A stretch of 15,502 bases of DNA from Clostridia bacterium (lineage in GTDB: Bacteria > Bacillota_A > Clostridia > Oscillospirales > CAG-272). The stretch spans positions 1-15,502 of the forward strand of contig JAFQOB010000057.1 of assembly GCA_017395725.1 (NCBI GenBank), given 5' to 3'. The notes under the pieces were generated by a model. The model worked only from the letters and a program-made list of their open reading frames with translations. It was not told where the DNA came from and did not search any database. The number at the start of each line of letters is the position of its first letter. Position 1 is the first letter of the stretch. Both the position numbers and the translations under genes were made by a program. Below are positions 1 to 5,257 of this stretch, piece by piece.

Positions 1-1026
1 AGAAGCTCAGCGGAAAGCGTAGCATATTTTATGTTGTCGGTAACGCCGCCGAAGTTTGCGGTATTAGTAATATTTATTGTAAGCTGTTTTGTATCAACGG
101 CAATGGGAACGTCGGTTGGAACGATAACGCTGATAACGCCGATAGCAGTAGCGATATCCGAGGGAACAGGCTTTTCACTCCCCTTATGCGTAGGCTCTGT
201 TGTGGGGGGAGCGATGTTTGGGGACAACCTTTCGTTAATATCAGATACGACAATTGCCGCATGTAACGGACAGGGCTGTAAGATGAAGGACAAATTCCGC
301 ACGAACTTTGCGATAGTTTTACCCGCAGCAATAGTGACCCTTATTTTGATAGCAGTACTGTCACTGGGGGCAGATATATCAAGCGGAATAGATAAGGAAT
401 ACAATATGATTCAGATTATACCGTATATACTCGTTCTTATTTGCGGAGTAGTTGGTATAAACGTTTTTGTAACGCTTATTGTAGGCATATTGTCGGGCAG
501 CGTAATAATGCTTGTAACAGGGGCAGTAGATTTCCCCGCGTTGCTTAAGGGTATGGGCGACGGAGCATCGGGAATGTTTGAGACGTCGATGGTAGCCATA
601 TTGGTTGCGGCACTATGCTCACTTATTAGATATAACGGCGGATTTGAGGCACTCTTAAGCGGAATACGCCGCATATTTAAGGGCAATAAGGGCGGACAGC
701 TTGGCGTAGGACTTTTGGTAGGACTGATGGATATAGCGACGGCGAATAATACGGTTGCTATAGTAATGGCAAACCCCATAGCGAAAGAAATGGCTGATGA
801 ATATGGGATATCCAACAGAAAGACAGCCTCTATACTTGACACTTTTTCGTGTATATTCCAAGGCTTTTTGCCGTACGGAGCACAGATACTCGTGGCGCTT
901 TCCGTTACAAGCACCTTGGGACAATCGCTGTCGGCATTTGATATAATCAGCAATTTATTTTATCCTATGATGCTTCTTGTAAGTTCAATAATATTTATAT
1001 TTTTTGTTCCGGAGAGGAAGAAATAA
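1..1026 (+). CDS. nhaC: NhaC-family Na+/H+ antiporter, 5'-truncated
   Basis: This is a multi-pass inner-membrane antiporter of the NhaC family, which exchanges Na+ for H+; some relatives exchange organic acids, so the substrate is not proven. The reading frame is open from base 1, giving RSSAESVAYFM before the first ATG at 31, so the true start lies upstream of the window. About 341 residues are visible, roughly the C-terminal two thirds to three quarters of a family member. Family-like segments include GTSVGTITLITPIAVAISEG and GGAMFGDNLSLISDTTIAA near the visible N-terminus, and FLPYGAQ in the C-terminal part. Long hydrophobic helices cover most of the chain, which ends FVPERKK at a TAA. The next gene starts 10 bp downstream, so it heads the visible transport operon. 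Confidence 0.85.
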   Translation, partial: RSSAESVAYFMLSVTPPKFAVLVIFIVSCFVSTAMGTSVGTITLITPIAVAISEGTGFSLPLCVGSVVGGAMFGDNLSLISDTTIAACNGQGCKMKDKFRTNFAIVLPAAIVTLILIAVLSLGADISSGIDKEYNMIQIIPYILVLICGVVGINVFVTLIVGILSGSVIMLVTGAVDFPALLKGMGDGASGMFETSMVAILVAALCSLIRYNGGFEALLSGIRRIFKGNKGGQLGVGLLVGLMDIATANNTVAIVMANPIAKEMADEYGISNRKTASILDTFSCIFQGFLPYGAQILVALSVTSTLGQSLSAFDIISNLFYPMMLLVSSIIFIFFVPERKK

Positions 1027-1035
1027 TTAAGGGAT

Positions 1036-2175
1036 ATGGAAAACGACGTTAAAGAAAGACCGATATTTTGGCAAAGGGCAGTAACATTTGTAAAGAAGAA
1101 TGCCGTAATGTGCATAGCATTTGCTGCGGCGTTATTAACAAGCTTTATAGTGCCAATAGACAGCGAATATAAGAATTATTTTGATTACAAGACGTTGACC
1201 TGTCTGTTTTGCGTTCTTGCTGTGGTGTGCGCACTAAAGGATATAAACTTTTTCTATATGCTTGCAAGAAAGGTAGTACAGCTGTTTAAAAACGCGCGAA
1301 TGAGCGTATTGGCTTTGGTGTACATAACCTTTATAGGCTCAATGCTTATAGCAAATGATATGGCACTTTTGACGTTTTTGCCGTTAGGATATTTGGTTTT
1401 GACTGCGACAGGCAAACAAAAATATATGGCGTTTACGTTTATAATGCAAAATATAGCGGCAAATCTTGGGGGTATGCTGACACCATTTGGCAACCCGCAG
1501 AACCTTTATCTTTATTCAAAGTTTGAGATACCGAACCTCGAGTTTGTGCTGATAATGCTCCCGCCGTTTGTTTTGTCGGTGATTCTCATAACGCTGTGCT
1601 GTATAATATTTGTTAAACCCGAGCCACTAAGTCTTTCAGATGAAAAAATAAACCTCGACCCCAAAAGGACGGTACTGTATCTTGTTTTGTTTGCACTTTC
1701 AATAGCGATAGTGTTTAGAGGAATACCCTATTGGGTAGGGCTGATTATTATTCCGATTGTGCTTATATTTGCAGACAGAAAAGCATTAAAGATGGTTGAC
1801 TACGGACTGTTGCTGACTTTTGTATTTTTCTTTATATTTTCAGGTAATATGGCAAGAATAGGAGTAGTCAGAGAACTGTTTTCGATGCTTCTTAATAAGA
1901 GTACGCTTTTATTCAGCGTAATGAGCTGCGAGATAATAAGCAACGTGCCGTCGGCGATATTGCTCAGTCAGTTTACAGGGAATTATGCCGACCTGCTCGT
2001 AGGAGTAAATATAGGCGGAGTGGGCACGTTGATATCGTCACTTGCAAGCTTGATAACGTTCCGCGAATACGTGAAGAATAACCCCGGAAAGACGGGATAT
2101 TATATAGGAATGTTTTCAGCGTTTAACTTTGGATTTTTAGCTATACTTACGGGATTTATGATTTTAATAAAATAA
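1036..2175 (+). CDS. SLC13/ArsB-like anion or citrate-type permease
   Basis: This 379-residue membrane protein belongs to the ion transporter superfamily that includes ArsB, NhaD, CitMHS and SLC13 carriers. It has about ten hydrophobic helices. Two half-repeat signatures are visible: NDMALLTFLPLGYL with GMLTPFGNPQNLYLYSKF in the first half, and ISNVPSAILLSQFTGNY followed by GGVGTLISSLASLI in the second half. The paired Asn-Pro and Ser-Asn-Val-Pro hairpins are typical of substrate sites in this superfamily. The substrate cannot be read from sequence. The start has only a weak AAGGG at very short spacing. An in-frame stop at 1024 rules out an upstream start, so translation is probably coupled to the antiporter gene, whose stop is 9 bp upstream. 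Confidence 0.8.
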   Translation: MENDVKERPIFWQRAVTFVKKNAVMCIAFAAALLTSFIVPIDSEYKNYFDYKTLTCLFCVLAVVCALKDINFFYMLARKVVQLFKNARMSVLALVYITFIGSMLIANDMALLTFLPLGYLVLTATGKQKYMAFTFIMQNIAANLGGMLTPFGNPQNLYLYSKFEIPNLEFVLIMLPPFVLSVILITLCCIIFVKPEPLSLSDEKINLDPKRTVLYLVLFALSIAIVFRGIPYWVGLIIIPIVLIFADRKALKMVDYGLLLTFVFFFIFSGNMARIGVVRELFSMLLNKSTLLFSVMSCEIISNVPSAILLSQFTGNYADLLVGVNIGGVGTLISSLASLITFREYVKNNPGKTGYYIGMFSAFNFGFLAILTGFMILIK

Positions 2176-2194
2176 ATATATACGGAGAAACAAT

Positions 2195-2770
2195 ATGGAA
2201 AAAATGAACCGAAAGGAATATTTCAAAAGGCTGTGGCAGCTTTTTGCGACTTTTTTCAAAATAGGCGCATTTACCTTTGGGGGGGGATATGCTATGATAC
2301 CGCTTATTCAAAGAGAGGTATCCGAAAAGAGAAAGTGGATAACCGACGAAGAGATACTTGAAATTGTGGCAATTGCGGAATCGACTCCCGGACCTATTGC
2401 TATTAATTCAGCAACGTTTGTGGGATATAAGTGCTGCGGTTTTTGGGGTTCATTTGCTTGTACGTTGGGCGTTGTATTGCCTTCATTTTTGATAATTCTT
2501 GCTATATCGGGTATTCTTGAACTTGTACAGGATATGAAAGTGGTAAAATACGCATTTATGGGCATAAGAGCAGGCGTTCTTGCGTTGATAATAAAAGCAC
2601 TTGTAAAGATGTATAAGGCTTGTCCCAAGGGAATGGTTTCATATATTGTTATGGGACTTTCGTTTATTCTCGCGGCGATTGTAAAGATAGACGTGATTAT
2701 TGTGGTTATTTGTTGCGCGATAATCGGTCTCGTATCGTCTATAGTTGCTGAAAGGAGGGCTAAAAAATGA
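2195..2770 (+). CDS. Chromate transporter (CHR) short-chain subunit 1
   Basis: A 191-residue single-domain CHR protein (Chromate_transp family). The N-terminal signature [20 protein letters not shown] is followed by the conserved STPGPIAIN at about residue 69 and by GVVLPSF, then hydrophobic helices to a basic C-terminus (AERRAKK). Full-length ChrA proteins carry two such domains; here they are separate genes, the known paired short-chain arrangement in which two small subunits are expected to form one transporter. The proven family role is chromate efflux, but most clostridial pairs are untested and may move another oxyanion. GGAG at 2184-2187 lies 7 bp from the ATG. The stop overlaps the next start as ATGA (2767-2770), so the two are translationally coupled. 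Confidence 0.9.
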   Translation: MEKMNRKEYFKRLWQLFATFFKIGAFTFGGGYAMIPLIQREVSEKRKWITDEEILEIVAIAESTPGPIAINSATFVGYKCCGFWGSFACTLGVVLPSFLIILAISGILELVQDMKVVKYAFMGIRAGVLALIIKALVKMYKACPKGMVSYIVMGLSFILAAIVKIDVIIVVICCAIIGLVSSIVAERRAKK

Positions 2771-3387
2771 GCATAATTCTTAGTATATTAGAGCTTTTTT
2801 GGACTTTCTTTAAGATAGGTGCGTTTACCTTTGGCGGCGGATATGCAATGCTTCCTCTTGTACAGGCGGCAGTGCTTGAACACGGGTGGCTTGCTGAAGC
2901 GCAGATAGTTGACTTTATTGCGGTAAGCGAATCGACCCCCGGCCCCTTTGCGATAAATATTGCAACCTACGTTGGTTCTCAGAGAGGATTAGCGGTTTTT
3001 GGGGACTCGGCAGTAGGAGCAGTATTCGGTGCATTTATTTCAACCCTTGGTGTTGTATTGCCCTCGTTTATAATAATACTTATAGTTGCAAGATTTTTTG
3101 AGAAATTTAAGAACAGTAAGACCGTAAGCGGTTGTATGTCAGGGTTAAAACCCGCCGTAATAGGACTTATTTCATCTGCGGTAATATCTATAGGAACGAC
3201 GGTGTTTTTCCCCGTGAGCATTACTTTTGGAGTAGTAAAGACAGTAGCATTTTACGTATCCCTTGTGATATTTGCAGTATCGCTGTACGTTGTTTTGAAA
3301 TATAAGAAGCTGAGCCCAATATATATAATAGTAGGCTCTGCCGTTCTCGGTATAGCCGCAGGATATATATTTAATATCCCCGTATAA
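2767..3387 (+). CDS. Chromate transporter (CHR) short-chain subunit 2
   Basis: The partner of the preceding gene: 206 residues, again one CHR domain. It repeats the same signature near the N-terminus ([20 protein letters not shown]), the [15 protein letters not shown] segment, and [12 protein letters not shown] in mid-protein, followed by several hydrophobic helices. Subunit 1 and subunit 2 resemble each other most in the first 100 residues and diverge after that, as expected for an antiparallel heterodimer that evolved by duplication. The Shine-Dalgarno AGGAGGG (2753-2759) sits inside the end of the upstream gene, 7 bp before the ATG. It is the last gene of the transport operon, and a perfect hairpin begins at the base after its stop codon. 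Confidence 0.9.
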   Translation: MSIILSILELFWTFFKIGAFTFGGGYAMLPLVQAAVLEHGWLAEAQIVDFIAVSESTPGPFAINIATYVGSQRGLAVFGDSAVGAVFGAFISTLGVVLPSFIIILIVARFFEKFKNSKTVSGCMSGLKPAVIGLISSAVISIGTTVFFPVSITFGVVKTVAFYVSLVIFAVSLYVVLKYKKLSPIYIIVGSAVLGIAAGYIFNIPV

Positions 3388-3727
3388 CCTACTTTCTTTA
3401 AGGAAGAAAGTAGGCAAAGAACCTTTTAATAAAAGGTTTGTGCGAACATAATAGTTGAATTGTAGGGACAGGCGTCCTCGACTGTCCGTTACGCAAAGAA
3501 AGTAGGCCCGCTTTCTTTCGCAGAAAGCTTGGCAAAGAACTTGCCTCTCTGGTTTGTACAGACATTATTAATTATTCGTAGGGGGCGACGTCCTCGGCGC
3601 CCCTTTATAGAAAAAAGTAAGCAAAGAACCCTTGAAACTTTGGTTTGTGCAAACATAGAGCCTCGCCCTACGGGAGAGGTGGCAGCTGAAAGCTGACGGA
3701 GAGGGAGTAGGGGGCGACGCCCCGCGA
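3388..3727 (+). repeat. Cluster of intergenic hairpin repeats
   Basis: This non-coding block is built from repeated units. A unit reading approximately AAGTAGGCAAAGAACC followed by GGTTTGTGCGAACAT occurs at about 3404-3449, in degenerate form at about 3515-3566, and again at about 3612-3656. Palindromes lie between them: an 11-bp stem at 3388-3398/3404-3414, an 8-bp stem at 3420-3427/3431-3438, GGACAG/CTGTCC at 3466-3487, GGGGCG/CGCCCC at 3582-3603, and GGGGC/GCCCC at 3711-3723. A further CCTCGCCCTACGGGAGAGG unit with CAGCTgaaAGCTG lies at 3661-3706. These look like non-autonomous interspersed repeats of the kind common in Oscillospirales genomes. Only the first hairpin is well placed to end the transport operon, and it lacks a U-tract. 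No credible gene is seen here. Confidence 0.65.
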
Positions 3728-3754
3728 AAAAATAAACAAATCTGCACAAATAAT

Positions 3755-3792
3755 AAAAAACACCACAGACTTTTAAAACTGTGGTGTTTTTT
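3755..3792. terminator. Bidirectional rho-independent terminator
   Basis: A perfect 14-bp stem (3755-3768 with 3779-3792; core CACCACAG/CTGTGGTG) has a 10-nt loop. Its A6 and T6 flanks act as the U-tract on either strand. It lies just beyond the stop of the leftward XRE gene and also blocks transcripts coming from the rightward transport operon and repeat block. Confidence 0.85.
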
Positions 3793-3813
3793 GAAATATT
3801 AGAAAAATTTATA

Positions 3814-4026
3814 TTATTTATAAGGCTTAGGATTATCGGTAATGCCGGCTAAATAATCTATGCTTGTATTATAAAACTCCGCAAGTTTTATAAAGACATC
3901 GATGGGAACATTTAAATTACCGATTTCATAATCAGAGTAGGTTGTTTGATGAATTTTCAAATAATTTGCCATTTGAGCCTGAGTTAAATCTCTATCCTCG
4001 CGCATATCCCGCAAGCGTTTAAACAT
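3814..4026 (-). CDS. XRE-family HTH transcriptional regulator (small repressor)
   Basis: A 70-residue protein that is almost entirely one Cro/C1-type helix-turn-helix domain: LRDMREDRDLTQAQMANYL, then HQTTYSDYEIG, then a C-terminal DYLAGITDN turn. The recognition helix is around residues 26-37. There is no sensor domain. I chose the ATG at 4024-4026 because GAGGTGAT (complement of 4031-4038) lies 4 to 5 bp upstream. A TTG at 4047 would add seven residues but would place that ribosome site inside the gene. It is transcribed away from the SLOG gene, and the shared region holds two operator-like palindromes, so autoregulation and repression of the neighbour are likely. The bidirectional terminator follows its stop. 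Confidence 0.88.
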   Translation of the reverse strand: MFKRLRDMREDRDLTQAQMANYLKIHQTTYSDYEIGNLNVPIDVFIKLAEFYNTSIDYLAGITDNPKPYK

Positions 4027-4055
4027 AATAATCACCTCACAAGACAAATTATGCC

Positions 4056-4101
4056 TTAAGGGAATATGCCTTATTGACTTTTAAGGGATATTCCCTTAAA
4101 A
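4056..4101. promoter_or_regulatory. Dual operator and divergent promoter region for XRE/SLOG genes
   Basis: Two related palindromes lie 25 bp apart, centre to centre. The downstream one is strong: arms TTTTAAGGGA (4079-4088) and TCCCTTAAAA (4092-4101) around a 3-nt TAT spacer. The upstream one is imperfect: TTAAGGGA (4056-4063), ATA, TGCCTTAT (4067-4074). The rightward promoter is TTGACT at 4074-4079, 17 bp, then TAAAAT at 4097-4102, so the strong palindrome sits between the -35 and -10 boxes. Binding there would block RNA polymerase. A leftward -10 candidate, CATAAT, lies upstream of the regulator gene. The XRE protein is the likely ligand, by inference from position. Confidence 0.75.
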
Positions 4102-4126
4102 TAGTTTGTGGGAGGTGGGGGAAAAT

Positions 4127-4582
4127 ATGCAAAGTTGCAGTTTTATTGGTCATAGAGACTGCCCGAGCGAAATAAGAAGTTGTCTTTTATATACGATTGA
4201 AGAGCTTATTGTATATAAAAATACTACCCGTTTTTATGTTGGGACACAAGGCAATTATGATAAGCTGGTATATGAAGTGCTTTGTGAGCTTGAAAAGAAG
4301 TACAATATACAGATTAATGTAGTTTTGGCATATTTAAACCGTACAACAGAAAATGTATATTATGATAGCAAAAAGACGATTTTTCCTGATGAGTTAACAA
4401 AAACTCCCTTGCGTTTTGCGATAAGGCGGAGAAATACTTTTATGATAGATAAATCCAATTATATTATTACTTATTTAAATACACCGTTTTCTAATGCATA
4501 CACCAATATTGAGGAAGCAGTGAGAAAGAGAAAGCAAGTTATTAATTTAGGGGATTTTGATATAAAAGATATAGTGGTATAA
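4127..4582 (+). CDS. SLOG-superfamily protein (DUF1273/YpsA-like)
   Basis: A 151-residue cytoplasmic protein of the SLOG (Rossmann-like, nucleotide- or ligand-binding) group. The N-terminal CSFIGHRDCPSEI matches the family's GHRxCP opening. FYVGTQGNYDKLVYEVLCEL carries the glycine-rich loop, and NVVLAYLNR, NTFMIDKSNYIITYLN and VINLGDFD follow the usual strand order. The molecular function is unknown; relatives have been proposed to bind nucleotide-derived signals. The ATG at 4127 is chosen because GGAGGTG (4111-4117) precedes it by 9 bp; a TTG at 4106 lies upstream of this site. It is divergent from the XRE gene and probably repressed by it. No clear terminator follows; the repeat element begins at once. 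Confidence 0.8.
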   Translation: MQSCSFIGHRDCPSEIRSCLLYTIEELIVYKNTTRFYVGTQGNYDKLVYEVLCELEKKYNIQINVVLAYLNRTTENVYYDSKKTIFPDELTKTPLRFAIRRRNTFMIDKSNYIITYLNTPFSNAYTNIEEAVRKRKQVINLGDFDIKDIVV

Positions 4583-4840
4583 ATTTGCACAAACAAAACC
4601 GAGTGCGGTAGAAAATAACATTGTAGCTTCTCCGGTGGGAGAAGCTGTCGTGCCGCCGGTAATGTTAGAAATATAATTAATTATATGCGGCGCGACTGAT
4701 GAGGTCGTCATTTGAGAAATGTAATCCATTGGAAACAACCTCATCCGACTCGGCGATGAAGAAGGTGTTTAATGTAGGTGTGTGTATCGCCGAGCCACCT
4801 TCTCCCACTGGAGAAGGTCATATTATTTGCACAAACAAAA
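4583..4840 (+). repeat. Hairpin-bounded MITE-like intergenic element with flanking direct repeats
   Basis: A 16-bp direct repeat, ATTTGCACAAACAAAA, occurs at 4583-4598 and 4825-4840. Between the copies lie two palindromes that are near inverse complements of each other: AGCTTCTCCggtgGGAGAAGCT at 4625-4646 (written in part) and CCTTCTCCcactGGAGAAGG at 4798-4817. An internal 9-bp inverted repeat, CTCGGCGAT (4749-4757) with ATCGCCGAG (4786-4794), also lies between them. There is no plausible coding content. The architecture suggests a non-autonomous mobile or structured repeat of the same general class as the CCTCGCCC unit at 3661-3706. The rest of the gene-free stretch up to 4896 is A-rich with nothing further recognised. 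Confidence 0.6.
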
Positions 4841-4896
4841 ACACGGGCGATTCACATTCTTGCTCGCAAAAAATCAAAAAATTTTTTGCAATTCCC

Positions 4897-4925
4897 TTGA
4901 CAAAACAAAATCAAGGTGCTATAAT
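4897..4925 (+). promoter_or_regulatory. Consensus sigma-A promoter for the first T-box cassette
   Basis: A perfect -35 box TTGACA (4897-4902), a 17-bp spacer and a perfect -10 box TATAAT (4920-4925) predict transcription from about 4932. The promoter looks strong and constitutive, which suits control by downstream attenuation. Confidence 0.9.
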
Positions 4926-4931
4926 ACCCAC

Positions 4932-5217
4932 ATCTTAATAAGAAAAGGCTATGACGAAGACGGTCGAAGGTTTTTATGCGCAGAGAGTCGGTGGTTGGTG
5001 TAAACCGACGGTAAGAATTTTTCATTTAACCTATCACTTCCGAGCCGAAAGTCCGAAAATTATTTTATAATTAGTAGGCGCTTTCCGTTATTGCTGCGTG
5101 AATGCATAGGAATTTATTGATTCCGAGAGTGGCAGTTTATTAAACTGCAATTTGAGTGGTACCGCGGATGTGAAAAAAATCACACTCGTCTCAAAGAAAT
5201 TTGAGGCGAGTTTTTTT
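4932..5217 (+). promoter_or_regulatory. T-box riboswitch leader, predicted isoleucine (AUC) specifier
   Basis: This is a tRNA-sensing transcription attenuator. Stem I begins with GGCU/AGCC (4946-4949 with the AGCC in CCGAGCC, 5040-5046), a kink-turn-like UGA/CGA, and GAAG/CUUC. The distal AG bulge and loop are at 4982-5008 (AGAGAGUCGGU...ACCGAC). On the 3' side of the specifier loop the sequence is UAUCA immediately before CUUCC. Taking the codon as the three bases before the conserved purine gives AUC (5033-5035), isoleucine. The T-box core GAGTGGTACCGCGG is at 5154-5167, with UGGU (5157-5160) able to pair with an ACCA tRNA end. The terminator stem (5184-5195/5200-5211) with a T-run completes the switch. 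The T-box call is secure; the codon call is moderate. Confidence 0.93.
5184..5217 (+). terminator. T-box 1 conditional terminator
   Basis: A 12-bp stem, ACTCGTCTCAAA with TTTGAGGCGAGT (one G-U pair), has a GAAA loop and is followed by seven T residues. TTTGAG just upstream in the T-box core can pair with the CTCAAA of its 5' arm, which suits mutually exclusive folding. Confidence 0.85.
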
Positions 5218-5257
5218 GTTGGAATACTCCCTCGGAAAAGAAAGAGAGGAAAAAATT

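Noticed and set aside
3489..3749. An 86-codon minus-strand frame in the repeat block
   Set aside because: It is translated through hairpin repeats, has no ribosome site, and its composition is that of the repeats.
3388..4840. CRISPR array
   Set aside because: Repeats are few, unequal, hairpin-rich and lack uniform spacers; no cas genes are present.
4699..5003. Two short plus-strand frames spanning the repeat element and promoter 1
   Set aside because: They cover palindromes, the promoter and the T-box stem I; no family motif is visible.
5032..5034. Reading the first specifier as UAU (Tyr), and the second as UGU (Cys) at 7675-7678
   Set aside because: Placing the codon directly before a purine that abuts the lower helix fits both leaders (AUC-A, GUA-G); UAU would be followed by C, and Tyr/Cys do not fit the gene content. 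Not fully excluded without a fold model.
5201..5257. N-terminal extension of synthetase 1 from an upstream start at 5201
   Set aside because: It would begin inside the T-box terminator stem; the ATG at 5258 has a good ribosome site.
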